64,000 bases of DNA from Mercenaria mercenaria. Taxonomy: Eukaryota > Mollusca > Bivalvia > Venerida > Veneridae. A model generated the notes under the pieces. It did not search any database and was not told where the DNA came from. It saw only the letters and a program-made list of their open reading frames with translations. Of the stretch, positions 11,640 to 24,445 are shown piece by piece (position 1 is the first letter of the stretch; the number at the start of each line of letters is the position of its first letter). Location of the stretch: contig NC_069365.1 of the NCBI RefSeq assembly GCF_021730395.1, forward strand, positions 22,728,001-22,792,000. Direction: 5' to 3'. The position numbers and the translations under genes were made by a program.

Positions 11640-12443
11640 ACAAAAGTGCTAAATTAAAATAACAAAGTTTAAAATTACACGATAATTCTCGAACGACTTA
11701 GTTTCTAGTAGGGTAGCACTGCGTTCTTATCTTCTCGATTTACACATAAAGCAAACCTTCCGTCCAGTAGATTGAACTATAGTAAACGGGTTCTCTTCTG
11801 TATAAAATTCACCAAAAACGTTGACTCTGGCGAGACTATCCTTGTTTTGGGGATCTCTCTATCTATATGAAAGCAAATGACATGTTATCCGCATCATAGT
11901 CAAGTGACTCAAACAGCTGATATAGACAAAACCCTTCTCCCGCAAATCAATCATGCACAGGGTATGTATTTTCGTTTCTGTCATATATTTCAGATCTGCT
12001 CCAAGAATGCTGTTTGTGGGATTTAAATCATTTAAAGTGGTTCCTTTCTTCAGCTGAATATAAAACGACAAAAAAAAACTTGCATGAAAATTGATGTAAT
12101 TTATTACACACAAGAGAAGAGATTTCACAATTTACTACACACAAGAGAAGAGATTTCACAAGAAACCCTTCCTTACCTTGAAGACTTAGAAAACTACGCT
12201 TTTTAATGTAACATGAAGTATGTACTAGTTATACGACCATACAAAGCTCTTTCTGTAAATTTATAAAAGTTAGCATATCGATGATATTTCATCACATACC
12301 TATTTGACATACTTTTTATTTTTTATTTTTTATACATATATTTATTTAGACATACAATATACTTGCTGAATTATACTGGCTGATATTTACTTTTAAAACT
12401 GTAAAAAGGTTATATAGCGGTCACTCAAAATAAACAACATTAA
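11640..12443. other. Non-coding DNA with a 29-bp direct duplication
   Basis: No gene recognised. TTACACACAAGAGAAGAGAT plus following bases occurs twice back to back at about 12,101-12,129 and 12,133-12,160. Confidence 0.4.
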
Positions 12444-12612
12444 TTTTAGTTCTCCGCGTTACAGCGTATAGCGGAGAACTTTTGTCTCAACTGGTGCGTA
12501 TTAAAAACTGGTTTGACCCGTTAGGTCACGTGATTGTGACTATTTAAACGGAGTTTTTGGATGAATAGTCAGTTCTACGCAGACCACTCTTTGGTTAGTG
12601 CATACTTAGCAT
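12444..12612 (+). repeat. Split direct repeat A1 of the DIRS-order element
   Basis: 169 bp, about 95% identical to 34,005-34,173. It starts TTTTAGTTCTCCGCG and contains an imperfect palindrome (GTTCTCCGC...GCGGAGAAC). It ends GTGCATACTTAGCAT, just ahead of the gag-like piece, so it may also carry the promoter. Confidence 0.88.
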
Positions 12613-12641
12613 ATTTTGATCGATTTTTGGGGCGTTGGCAA

Positions 12642-12938
12642 CATGGACGAAGGTGTGCAGATACTTATACAAGATATCGTCAAGGAAATTGTGGAGGCAA
12701 GCAGGAGAACGTTGTTGCAGGAAATAGGGACACTTATTGAAAAGATAAGTGAACAGAATAATTCTTCTCAGTTTACAAAAATTAGTAATTTGGTGGCTGT
12801 TGAACAACCAAAATTTAAGAGAAAAAGCAACGAAGAGCAGTTCAAGGCAAATAGTAAAGTTCTGTTGAAACTAAATGAGGCAAACGAAAATTTAAATCAA
12901 GACAACGTACAAGAGGCAAAATCGAGCATTACAGAAGG
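12642..12938 (+). pseudogene. Fossil gag-like N-terminal piece of the DIRS-order element
   Basis: The piece opens MDEGVQILIQDIVKEIVEAS and is rich in Lys, Glu and Asn, with predicted helical character. It resembles the start of the gag-like protein of mollusc and cnidarian tyrosine-recombinase retrotransposons. It lies 30 bp after repeat A1. The rest of the gag-like region lies 10.8 kb downstream. Some DIRS-order elements are known to carry introns, so part of that gap may once have been an intron that was then enlarged by insertions. Confidence 0.65.
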
Positions 12939-12984
12939 TTTGACCATTTTTTATTTGAAAATTCTATTACAAGAATAAGTACAA

Positions 12985-13300
12985 TGGTTTTTATTACCAT
13001 AACTGAATTAAACGAATTTTGAACTTGTGGGGCCGTAAAATCATGACATGAATACTCATGATACAAAGAGCGTATTACCGGGACGGTATATTGCGTCTGT
13101 TTATGATTTTTATCTTTTTAACATTTGTTTTCCTATGCGTAATGACACGGATTTGTCATATGTTTGTATATAACGGCAGTTTTATTATAATAACAGAATA
13201 AAACTAATTTTGAAATTATGTGGACATAAGTACGTCATGATAGAAAGAGCGTAATACAGGACTAATACATTCAATGACGGTATATTTTATATTTTGGATT
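12985..13300. repeat. Imperfect ~190-bp direct duplication
   Basis: Two related blocks, about 12,988-13,096 and 13,179-13,289, share TTTTATTA..ATAAC.GAAT, AATTTTGAA.TT.TG.GG, TCATGATA.AAAGAGCGTA and GACGGTATATT. Divergence is considerable. It lies within the gap between the two gag-like pieces. Confidence 0.5.
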
Positions 13301-13652
13301 TTCCTCTATTTATCCATAAAAATTGGATCTATTTTAAGTTGAAACATTTCATATATATGTTAAATATTCAGATCATTTATAGTGAGAGAGTGAACTGTTC
13401 TAATTGATAATTATAGTAGTATAGTATATGTAGAACCGTTATAGCACGATAAAGCCGGATTATATCAATGTGAAGATCACCGAGGTATGTGCGTTGAAGC
13501 GATTAGCTTGCAAGTGCGTTATACGTACATGTATATTTCAGTATGAAAATTATTTTGTTTATACATCATCATCATCTTCAGTGATCGCCTCACTCTGTGT
13601 AGAGTATACTCGCGATTTATGTTTAAAACCGTGCATGCGCAGCTGAAGGTGA

Positions 13653-16112
13653 ACTGTTACAACCACATTTGTAATAAAAACCAGATTTGTAATAATTATA
13701 ACATTTCTCGTTTTTATTACAAAAGTGGTTGCAAAGGTTCAACCACATTTGTAATCACCAGATTTGTAATAAAAATCGCAAACTTTTTTTTTTTTTCGAG
13801 AGATGTTTTTTCCCACGTGATATTCAAGCTAATGCATGCGTTATTAAGCACGTGCAGGTCGAATTGAACTGTCCTGGGTCATTTAAGACTCCAAATGTTT
13901 TACCCGAAATCCTTGTTCATGGACATATTCTACTTTAGAAAATTATTACATTTCTCGTTTTTATTACAAAAGTGGTTGCAAAGGTTCAACCATATTTGTA
14001 ATAACCAGATTTGTAATAAAAATCGCAAACTTTATTTTTCGGGAGATGTGTTTTCCCACGTGATATTCAAGCTTATGCATGCATTATTAAGCACGTGCAG
14101 GTCGAATTAAACTGTCATGGGTCATTTATGTCTCCAGATGTTTTACCTGAAATCCTTGTTCATGGACATATTTTACTTTAGAAAATTATTACATTTCTCG
14201 TTTTTATTACAAAAGTGGTTGAAAAGGTTCAACCACATTTGTAATAACCAGATTTGTAATAAAAATCGCAAACACTTTTTTCGAGAGATGTGTTTTCCCA
14301 CGTGATATTCAAGCTTATGCATGCGTTATTAAGCACGTGCAGGTCGAATTAAACTGTCATGGGTCATTTAAGATTCCAAATGTTTTACCCGAAATCCTTG
14401 TTCATGGACATATTTTATTTCAGAAAATTATTACATTTCTCGTTTTTATTACAAAAGTGGTTGCAAAGGTTCAACCACATTTGTAATAATCAGATTTGTA
14501 ATAAAAATCGCAAACTTTTTTTTTCGGGAGATGTGTTTTACCACGTAATATTCAAGCTTATGCATGCGTTATTAAGCACGTGCAGGTCGAATTAAACTGT
14601 CATGGGTCATTTAAGACTCCAAATGTTTTACCTGAAATCCTTGTTCATGGACATATTTTACTTTAGAAAATTATTACATTTCTCGTTTTTATTACAAAAG
14701 TGGTTGCAAAGGTTCAACCACATTTGTAATAACCAAATTTGTAATAAAAATCGCAAACTTTTCTTTTCCGGAGATGTGTTTTCTCACGTGATATTCAAGC
14801 TTATGCATGCGTTATTAAGCACGTGCAGGTCGAATTAAACTGTCCTGAGTCATTTAAGACTCCAAATGTTTTACCTGAAATCCCTGTTCATGGACATATT
14901 TTACTTTAAAAAATTATTACATTTCTCGTTTTTATTACAAAAGTGGTTGCAAAGGTTCAACCACATTAGTAATAACCAGATTTGTAATAAAAATCGCAAA
15001 CATTTTTTTTCGGGACATGTGTTTTCCCACGTGATATTCAAGCTTAGGCATGCATTATTAAGCACGTGCAGGTCGAATTAAACTGTCCTGGGTCATTTAA
15101 GACTCCAAATGTTTTACCCGAAATCCTTGTTCATGGACATATTTTACTTTAGAAAATTATTACATTTCTCGTTTTTATTATAAAAGTGGTTGCAAAGGTT
15201 CAACCACATTTGTAATAACCAGATTTGTAATAAAAATCGCAAACATTTCTTTTTCGGGACATGTGTTTTCCCACGTGATATTCAAGCTTATGCATGCATT
15301 ATTAAGCACGTGCAGGTCGAACTAATTTCATGGGTCATTTAAGACTCCAAATGTTTTACCCGAAATCCTTGTTCATGGACATATTTTACTTTAGAAAATT
15401 ATTACATTTGTCGTTTTTATTATAAAAGTGGTTGCAAAGGTTCAACCACATTTGTAATAACAAGATTTGTAATAAAAATCGCAAACACTTTTTTCCGAGA
15501 GATGTGTTTTCCCACGTGATATTCAAGCTTATGCATACGTTATTAAGCACGTGCAGGTCGAATTGGACTGTCCTGGGTCATTTAAGACTCCAAATGTTTT
15601 ACCTGAAATCCTTGTTCATGGACATATTTTACTTTAGAAAATTATTACATTTCTCGTTTTTATTACAAAGTGGTTGCAAAGGTTCAACCACATTTGTAAT
15701 AATTAGATTTGTAATAAAAATCGCAAACACTTTTTTTCGAGAGATGTGTTTTCCCACGTGATATTCAAGCTAATGCATGCGTTATTAAGCACGCGCATGT
15801 CGAATTAAACTGTCCTGGGTCATTTTAGAACTCCAAATGTTTTACCTGAAATCCTTGTTCATGGACATAATTATGTTACTTTTAAAAATTATTACATTTC
15901 TCGTTTTTATTACAAAAGTGGTTGCAAAGGTTCAACCACATTTGTAATAACCAGATTTGTAATAAAAACCTAAACTTTTATTTTCCGGAGATGTGTTTTC
16001 CAACGTGATATTCAAGCTTATGCATGCGTTATTAAGCACGTGCAGGTTGAATTGAACTCTCTTGGGTCATTTAAGAAACTCGAAATGTATTACTCGAAAT
16101 CTCTGTATAAAT
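13653..16112 (+). repeat. Satellite array, ~242-bp unit, about 10 copies (left arm)
   Basis: Each unit contains TTATTACATTTCTCGTTTTT, GTGGTTGCAAAGGTTCAACC, CCCACGTGATATTCAAGCTT, ATGCATGCGTTATTAAGCACG and TCCTTGTTCATGGACATATT. The ACATTTCTCG landmark recurs near 13,710, 13,950, 14,190, 14,431, 14,675, 14,918, 15,160, 15,402, 15,644 and 15,890, giving a period of 240-246 bp. Each unit also has an internal hairpin (TTATTACAAAAGTGGTT against AACCACATTTGTAATAA). The recurring ~70-residue open frames are produced by the repeat and are not genes. Confidence 0.92.
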
Positions 16113-19100
16113 ATTTGTCCTAAGACACTGAGCTGGCATTTTTAAAGGTTCTGGCTTGATGGAAGATGTCGGAAAATAGTTATGAATCTAATCCAGAAAT
16201 TCTTACGTATATTATCTTTTCAAAAAAAAATTACTTGCCAAAAGGCCTGTAAACAAAAGCCATTTCATATCAGCAGGTTTTAGTGGATTCTTTATGTAAG
16301 CTAATTCGTAGCTATATATCACACATGCGCAAAATAATTTCTGTAGGGATTAATTCCTCAAAATTTCATAAATACCATCTACACCCTTGTTACCCGGATA
16401 ATACGAAATGATATGATAATTCCAAAATACTACAAACTGGATGAACTGTCAAACTTGGTTAAGGACATTGTTTATTTCAATATTTTCTAATTACTCATTC
16501 TGACCGTTTAAAGTGTTATACCTGATTCAAAATAGTTTACAAGCTGTACCATTTGCACTAAACAATTTGCATATGGGATATATTATTCACTTTGAAAACC
16601 CTTTAACAATGTTTACATTTTGCTTTTGAGAATGAGTTTGGCGATTCAAACCGTTGTCAACCTCATTTAATGGACTTTCGGTAATGAATGTTATTTTGTA
16701 ATTTTCAGTTAATATATAAACAATGATATGAACATGTTAGGAAGTTTTTGTCTTAGATCAAATAACCCAAATTTACAAATATATAAGCATATGTATTAGT
16801 CATTGGATACTGACCAAAGTGTTCACAGAAATTTCGAAGATAAAGCCCAAAATGTTATATGGATAATAGTCAACATTGTAAACTGACACGAAAAAGAAAC
16901 GCAACAAATATTGTAATAGTCAATATTTATAACCTACTGATGTTTAGTCATACAAATTTATATGTGTAATCAAAGTAGACATAACAGAAAAAAAAATTAT
17001 CATCAAAAAATGAATATCGTCTGAGATCATATTTCTTTCCATGCTTCATTGTAAATGAGGCAATGTATAGATTAACTTTTTGCATCGAGGCGTGTCTGCA
17101 CTTTTAGGTCATAACAATACTGCGGTTTACACCGAAAATAGCGGTTAAGTCACGCCTAATTGGCGTTGAATTATACACAGCAAAGTTTGTATTGATTCGC
17201 CTCGTGGTAAAATAGCACGAGGTTCACGAGCATTTTGTGCAGCGCCATTTAGATACCCGGAAGCGAAATATGGAATATAAGTATTGATGTATGTTCTTAA
17301 AACGAAATTGTGAGGAAATATCATTGTTGCGTTTATTTTTCGTGTAAGTTTAGTTTGATACTTACATATGGTGTTCTTAAGGTAGAATTTTGTATATTAG
17401 ATAAGTGTACGCATGAAATGTGGTAACTTATTGCTGTAGCATGCTTAATGCAATGTATTATACACGTGGTCAGTAAGAGAGGTCTTGGTGTACCAATATG
17501 TACACCTAGGTATTCAAAATGTGAACAGGGTTTGTGCTGTTAGACATTGTCGGCTTAAGTTGATGTGGACAGTGAACTGTGAATGTGCTGTAAATCCAGG
17601 GGGTCTTCTCAAGACAAACTTGTATTTCATGCACTGTTACAGTAGCTGACTTTGTTCATGGCAGAACGTCATTCAAGTATAATATTAACAGACCGAATGA
17701 AACATAGTCTTGGTTATGTTCTATACTTGTATAGGAAGTAATTAAATTTGGGACAATTTAAATGAATGTTAGTATAGGAGTGTTCTCATAAGACATTAGA
17801 AGAGGTAACTTTAACCAAGCTTGAGTAAAGTGTTTGTATACATGTACTTAGAAAAAGATTTCTTTAAAAAAAAAAAAAAAGATAGTAATTCTACAAAAGC
17901 TCCATAAACTATGTTTCCCATTTCATTTGATACATTTTGTTTCTGCCTTCGTCATATGTACGTCCGTCTGGCCGTCTTCATATAGCCTGATCTAGCTTCT
18001 CAAAATGCTCTTCTAGGATTTAAACGGAACTTCACAGAATAGATATTATGAAGCCTTGTTGTGCGTATCCTCTGTTTTTTTTTGTGTGGAGTTAAGGTGC
18101 CTTAAAAGTAGTTTTTGCATGAAATTTGTCCGAACTTCTTTATAAGTAGAATTTTTTGAAAATAATTTCATAGGAATGATCGGTACAAATTCTAGCTGAG
18201 CATGTATCACGAGGTTCTTATTTAAATGATCTTGTACGGAGTAATGGCTCTTTGATTATCATACATAAAGTCTATGAAGAGATTTTTTCTGTAATTCATC
18301 TCCAAAATTCTAGTCCAGATTTCAATGATAGTAGGAAGTGCTTGGTATAAAGCCTTGTTGAGCATATCATTGGCACGTCCGCTCGAAATATTGTTTGCGG
18401 AGTTATTACTCTTAAAATTATTTCTGAATAAAATGAATAGCAACCTAGGTACGGGTCCTGCCGCTAAACAATTTTTCACTGATATATGATCCTTGATTTT
18501 TACACAAGTTCACATAATACCGTTAAAATTTTCACATAACACCGTTAATAAATTTCATAGTATTCAGTTACAAAGTTTACATTATTTATTTTGCATCATG
18601 TTTTAGAAACTCAATGTAAATGTAAACTGTCATTTTTATACATTTCATTCCGCTATTGTGAAAAGGTAAACAGTTATACCTAATCAGTTTCGCATAAAAG
18701 TAATGCTCTGGCTTTTATAAAAATCATATTCTATAATATAAAGAATCATCATCAGACTGTATATAAAGGTTACAGCGTCAATAATAGTAAATATAGGTAA
18801 GTTGGCGAGCGTAGCGAGCCGAAGAAAAAAGAATGGACATTCAAGGGTATTTTGATATAATGAAAAATGGAAGCTTTACCGAAAAGGGAGTGCGATCGCA
18901 CCCGTCGCACCCCACCCTTCCCCCTCTGGCTACGCCCTTGCAGTATATGTTTTCTTCTTTTGTAAGTTAACATTAACATCCCCGTTTTATTTTCTCGACA
19001 AGGGAGAAAAATCGCTTTCGAAATATCTCTCAAGCATGAGTATAGATTGATGAGCACATTAATGTATAACAGACTGTCCAGGAAATAATGTTAAAAAGAG

Positions 19101-20888
19101 GATAATGTGTTTAGGATTGCGCACTTTAAGCACATAATTGTAGTCACTGAAATGAAATGCACGGCTTCTACCAGTTTCATCCACTAGGGATACACATTTT
19201 GACAGTTTAAAATCTCTACACTAGCTTAAAGTGAACTTCAGATGATCAGCAAACTGTAATTGCATGAACTCCGATCAGTCTAATTTCAGTGTGCACAGTT
19301 AATGGGTGTGACTTGTCACTCTGTTACAGTAACTTTAAATAGCTTGCTCGTTACATTTTAACATTTTCCATGAAAAAAAAACAAACAACAGCAACAGTTA
19401 CTTGCTGAGAACAGGTTAACTTGTACCGGTAAACAATCCAGGAACACTGATTAGGCCAACTGCCTGCCGTTACATAACAGAAATACTGTAAAAACGGCGT
19501 TTACCAAAACAAACTAATAAATGACTAAATGTGTTTTGAAACGCTCCCTAGACAGTCCGCATTCTATGTTCACAGTCAGACTTCACATAAACCGACAATG
19601 TCTATAAGTGATTATAAAAGGTAGTTGACAATCAAATACATGTATGTATTTTATATGGAATATGGAGACCGTGGGGTAAAAAGGGACAGCGGGGGGGAAA
19701 TGATACTTATGCATAGGTGTACTTGATACCAGGAAGGTGCAAGTTGTACACTGCGCCTGTTACCAGCATAAAAATGTTAACAGGCTCATATCATCATGTT
19801 GTTACAAAGTAATTTATCAAAACATGTCCACGCACACAAAACTGGTCAATCTGTTATAGGATGTCAATGAAAAAAAAATCAATTTTGGTTATTATCCACT
19901 TTTAAACACAACACATGTAGGGCATTATCCATGGTCATTTTTGGCTATTATCCATTTTTCATACACAGATCAATATAAATGGTTTTGACATTAAAACGGC
20001 AAACGTAAACAACTTACTGTAAACTATGACAGATAGTGAAATGGTAGAGTCGTATATACAGTGAATTACAAGCATGAAAAGCAATTCTAAATATTTTTTA
20101 TGATTTTTCAAACTAAACTTACATGGTTTTTGTAAACTATTTAACATATTGTGTATTGTATTCACAAAAATACAGTAAAATAGTTTGAGTTCCATGGAAA
20201 CAAACCGCCATTCGTTTTTTTTTTTTTTGCAACATCTGGGGGTTAAAATCACTTATCAAGCCACAACAACTTACCGAAAAACGTGAAATTTTCAAAATCG
20301 TTGATCGGCCATTTTATAGCATGTTGGAGTTATCACAGCATTTTGTATTATCTGGGTGACAAGGGTGATCTACTTTTAATTCTAAATGGCCCTAATCCCG
20401 TTGTAAACAGTTGTCATCTTGGGGTATTCAAGATCATCTTTGGTGAAAGGTCGTTTTTGCATTATGCCTATACTCTTACAGCTTACCTGACACATGGACA
20501 TAGACACGAACACTAATGGCAAATATTGGACTTCAGCAGAATCATTTGATATAGGAAATAATCAAATAACAAGCTTATTAAGATTTAGCTAAATTTATTA
20601 GGTCTATATCCTTTAGACCCTTTAAAGACACATGATCACAAATAACGCAGAATTACACAACAAGTATCGTAGTATCGTAAGCAGGCATGCAATAAAGCAC
20701 AATGCTACAAAATCAGGGTTACAACATAGCCTTTAGTATCACTTATGTCAGTGTCTTTGACTCTAATGACCCCAACAGCTAACGTCTTCCGCGATTCACA
20801 TGCTGAGGATTCACATGCTGAGTCAAAGCAGGCGACAGATGCAAATAGTTACAGACACACATACACACCAACATTTACACACACGCAA
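16113..20888. other. 4.8-kb core between the two inverted satellite arrays, no gene recognised
   Basis: AT-rich DNA without a supportable coding region on either strand. It contains an A-run near 17,865 and a stretch at about 17,950-18,480 of low-copy interspersed-repeat style (GTACGTCCGTCTGGCCGTC..., ...GCCTTGTTGAGCATATC). It also holds the minus-strand fragment described at 18,775-18,945 and a GT/CA-rich tract at 20,850-20,885. If the flanking arrays are the arms of one element, this is its interior. Confidence 0.5.
18775..18945 (-). mobile_element. Short interspersed repeat fragment, hAT-like terminus
   Basis: On the minus strand it begins GCAAGGGCGTAGCCAGAGGG and passes through GGGTGCGATCGCACTCCC. 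It ends TCGGCTCGCTACGCTCGCC. Repeats beginning CAGGGGCGTAGCCAG are common hAT-type ends in animals. Only a fragment is present; assignment is tentative. Confidence 0.35.
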
Positions 20889-22083
20889 TGACTCAGGACA
20901 GTTTAATTCGACCTGCACGTGCTTAATAACGCATGCGTAAGCTTGAATCTCACGTGGGAAAACACATCTCCCGAAAAAAAAAGTTTGCGATTTTTATTAC
21001 AATTTGGTTATTACAAATGTGGTTGAACCTTTGCAACCACTTTTGTAATAAAAACGAGAAATGTAATAATTTTCTGAAATAAAATATGTCCATGAACAAG
21101 GATTTCAGGTAAAACATCTGGAGTCTCAAATGACCCAGGACAGTTTAATTCGACCTGCACGTGCTTAATAACGCATGCATAAGCTTGAATATCACGTGGG
21201 AAAACACGAAAAAAAGTGTTTGCGATTTTTATTACAAATCTGATTATTACAAATGTGGTTGAACCTTTGCAACAACTTTTGTAATAAAAACGAGAAATGT
21301 AATAATTTTTTAAAGTAAAATATGTCCATGAACAAGGATTTCGGGTAAAACATTTGGAGTCTTAAATGACTCAGGACAGTTTAATTCGACCTGCACGTGC
21401 TTAATAACGCATGCATAAGCTTGAATATCACGTGGGAAAGCACATCTCCGTAAAAGAAAAGTTTGCGACTTTTATTACAAATCTGGTTATTACAAATGTG
21501 GTTGAACCTTTGCAACCACTTTGTAATAAAAACGAGAAATGTAATAATTTTCTAAAGTAAAATATGTCCATGAACAAGGATTTCAGGTAAAATATTTGAA
21601 GTCTTAAATGAACCATGACAGTTTAATTCGACCTGCACGTGCTTAATAACGCATGCATAAGCTTGAATATCACGTGGGTAAACACATCTCCCCCCCAAAA
21701 AAAAAGTTTGCGGTTTTTATTACAAATGTGGTTATTACAAATGTGGTTGAACCTTTGCAACCACTTTTGTAATAAAAACGAGAAATGTAATAATTTTCTA
21801 AAGTAAAATATGTCCATGAACAAGGATTTCAGGTAAAACATTTGGAGTCTTAAATGACGCAGGACAGTTCAATTCGACCTGCGCGTGCTTAATAACGTAC
21901 GCATAAGCTTGAATATCACGTGGGAAAACACATCTCTCGAAAAAAACAGTTTGCGATTTTTATTACAAATCTGGTGATGACAAATCTGGTTGAACCTTTG
22001 CAACCACTTTAATTTGTAATAAAACCGAGAAATGTTATAATTATTACAAATCTGGTTTTTATTACAAATGTGGTTGTAACAGT
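20889..22083 (-). repeat. Satellite array, ~242-bp unit, 5 copies (right arm, inverted)
   Basis: These are the same units as 13,653-16,112 but in the opposite orientation. The GTTTAATTCGACCTGCACGTG landmark recurs near 20,900, 21,145, 21,380, 21,625 and 21,868. Both arrays have the same outer edge (ACTGTTACAACCACATTTGT reading inward), and both stop inside the unit near the TGTCCTGGGTCATT phrase. The matched edges argue for one inverted-repeat element rather than two unrelated satellites. Confidence 0.9.
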
Positions 22084-22084
22084 G

Positions 22085-23520
22085 GACTATGTACAGTTTA
22101 AAGGTCTCTCTATGTACAAACTTTAAAATCTGATAACAATTCAGCGTCGACGTTACAAGGTGTGTATGCCAGCCATGACAGTCTTGAAGCCCTCTAGGGT
22201 GGACTGGTTCACGGCGCACTGAGGCAATCGGTTCCAGATGATGACGGAAGCTGGGAAAAAGCTGTGTTGATATGAAGACTTGGAACAGGAGATCTGTGTG
22301 TATTGCTGATCATTGAACCTGGATGACCTAGATTGACGGAGTGGTGGATCGGGTTTGATGTCAACTAGTTTGTGGTTGATCTTGTACAGCATAGTTGCCC
22401 TAGCTACATTACGTCTATGTTGTAGAGTATCCCACTGGAGATCCTGCAGCATAGCAGTGACGGAGCTTGTTCGTTGATAGTCTCGTTTGACCAACCTGGC
22501 TGCTCTACGTTGTAGCATCTCCAGCTGGTTGATGTGGGTCTCGGCGTACGGGGACCAGACTGTTGATGTATACTCTACGATCGGACGGACATAGGTCTTG
22601 TAGGCTGTTGCTTTGGCACGTGGTGGACTTGAGCCGATATTTCTGCGGATGAAAGACATGGTGGAATTTGCCTTTTTAGTGATGTTATCAATATGTGTTT
22701 TCCAGGACAGATCAGGTGTGATGGTTACTCCAAGGTATTTAGCTGCATCAGTGGGTTTCAGTGGTATGTTGTGGATGTTGTAAGTGAAGCTGACTGGTTT
22801 TCGTTTGTTGGTTACATGGAGAACTTCACATTTTTTCAGGACTGAAAGCCATGTGCCACTCTCTCTCCCAGTCTTGAAGGTGGTCAAGGTCATCTTGTAG
22901 TTGTCTGGCGTCTTCCTGGCTTGCGATTTTTCTGTACATCAAGCAGTCATCTGTGAACAGGCGTACAGTTGACTTGACGCGTGATGGCAGGTCATTAATG
23001 TATGTGAGGAAGAGAAGGGGACCTAAGACGCTGCCCTGCGGGACACCAGATGTGACGGGGGAGATCTCAGAGTTGGCACCGTCGAGAACTACCTGTTGTG
23101 TGCGGCACTGGAGGAAGTCGGCTATCCAGGAGTGAATGCTGCCCCTAATTCCATAGTGATTAAGCTTAAGTAGGAGACGGTTATGGCTGACTTTGTCGAA
23201 AGCTTTGCTAAAGTCTAACAGATTGCATCAATTTGTTGGTTACTGTTGAGGCCTTTGGCTAGATCGTTGACAGTGAGTATGAGTTGGGTGTCACAGGAGC
23301 GTTTCTTTCGGAAGCCATGCTGATAGTCGTTGAGGATATTCAAGGAGTCAAAGTGGGAAATGATGTGGCTGAAGATGACATGTTCCAGGAGTTTGCAGGT
23401 AACTAATGGTGTAGATCTGTTGCCCTTCTTGAAGATGGGAGAGACTAAGGCGGTCTTCCAGTCAGGTGGATACTTAGCCCTTGTGCCAACTGGGAGTGAA
23501 ATTGAGGTAGAATCAGTTCA
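22085..23520 (-). mobile_element. Jockey/CR1-type LINE fragment, 5'-truncated and decayed
   Basis: On the minus strand RT motifs appear in order: WKTALVSPIFKKGN, LLDFSKAFDKVSHNRLL (motif A), SGVPQGSVLGPLLFL (motif B) and LFTDDCLMYR (motif C, with T replacing the usual A). The C-terminal part AAKYLGVTITPDLSWKTHI ... VWSPYAETHINQLEMLQRRA ... IIWNRLPQ follows to a stop at 22,153. Frameshifts occur near 23,218 and 22,836 (an extra A in an A-run). About a dozen residues are missing near 23,420, just after the KKGN phrase. The copy starts within RT, so the endonuclease and ORF1 are absent. Its 3' end abuts the right satellite array. Confidence 0.85.
22153..22893 (-). pseudogene. C-terminal part of the Jockey/CR1-type LINE ORF2
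   Basis: This open stretch of about 245 codons holds the RT thumb and the C-terminal region: KYLGV, TITPDLSWKTHIDNI, a YVRPIVEYTSTVWSP block, RRAARLVKRDY and WNRLPQCAVNQSTLEGFK. These are standard for Jockey-superfamily ORF2 ends. The first residues before the CEVLHVTN phrase are out of frame with the real protein because of the single-base insertion near 22,836. It is a fragment and not an independent gene. Confidence 0.8.
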
Positions 23521-23727
23521 ATCTTTCTCTGGGTATTTGAAAATTGCCAAAATATTGGAGCTTTTGGAAGAACGTCCGCTCAAAATACAGGTGCTGGGCA
23601 TAAAATCATAGGAGATAGTTTTTGAAAAGGATATATACTGAGTACAGATCTTGAGTAAAGTGTTATTATTAGGACTTTTAAAATATATATATGAAAAAAA
23701 GACTCTAACTTATTTTTTCTGTTTCAG

Positions 23728-24445
23728 CTGTAGCAATGCTGTCACATCGACAAAAATTGATACAAATGGCTGATCGGAGCGATCTGGGTTGGAGGGTTGT
23801 ACAGGAATATGAATCGAATCCGCTAGCGGTAGATTCAGAGGATGAAAAGAAAATGTACAAGGCAGAAGCACGTGCAAATAGAAAGATGAAAGCAGAAAAG
23901 TCAAAAAAGTCAAAGATGACCAGATCGTTGCCATATAAGAGAGTTACTGCTCAAAGCGGAGGACGTAGCGCTGTACAAACGGTCACAACACAAGTACAGA
24001 GGCCAGGACTCTGTTTTCAGTGTGGTAAACCTGGGCACTGGAAAAGGGATTGTCCTGGAAACACCACGTATAACAAGATAAGTATTTGTACAGATCATAT
24101 TGTAAATAAATGTCTGCAAAATTCAAGCAGCAATATTGAGTCTGAAAATGAAATTTTCAAAGAATCAGATGATAAGAGTCAAAATGTTATACATAATAGA
24201 TATAACAATTTTTCAATTCAAAACAATGCTAGTTGCATTTTAGATGATAGCGTGGAAGGCACGGCGCCTTCAGTTTCTCCTGTTGGGAGGTTAAAAAGCC
24301 ATGCGAGTAAATGGCGTTCAGTTAGTGGCGATTCTTATATCGTCGATGTTATAGAAAACGGATATAAACTACCATTTAAGGTTATTCCGTCCGGTACAGA
24401 TCTGAAAAACAATAAGTCGGCTATAGAGATAACCAAACATTTGTA
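23728..24445 (+). pseudogene. Fossil gag-like piece with zinc knuckle (DIRS-order element)
   Basis: It begins just after a pyrimidine tract and AG. It contains HRQKLIQMADRSDLGW, an acidic/basic segment DSEDEKKMYKAEARANRKMK, and the CCHC knuckle CFQCGKPGHWKRDC typical of nucleic-acid-binding gag-type proteins. This is the second half of the gag-like region whose beginning lies near 12,642. It leads directly into the reverse transcriptase piece. Confidence 0.8.

Noticed and set aside
13619-15761. Series of ~60-110-residue open frames starting MFYLKSLFMDIFYFRKL
   Set aside because: They recur once per 242-bp satellite unit and track the repeat; there is no start context or independent conservation.
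13653-16112. Possible CRISPR-like array
   Set aside because: Units are ~242 bp with no short-repeat/unique-spacer pattern, and the context is an animal genome.
22953-23611. Plus-strand open frames opposite the Jockey-type LINE
   Set aside because: They are antisense shadows of the reverse transcriptase coding strand.
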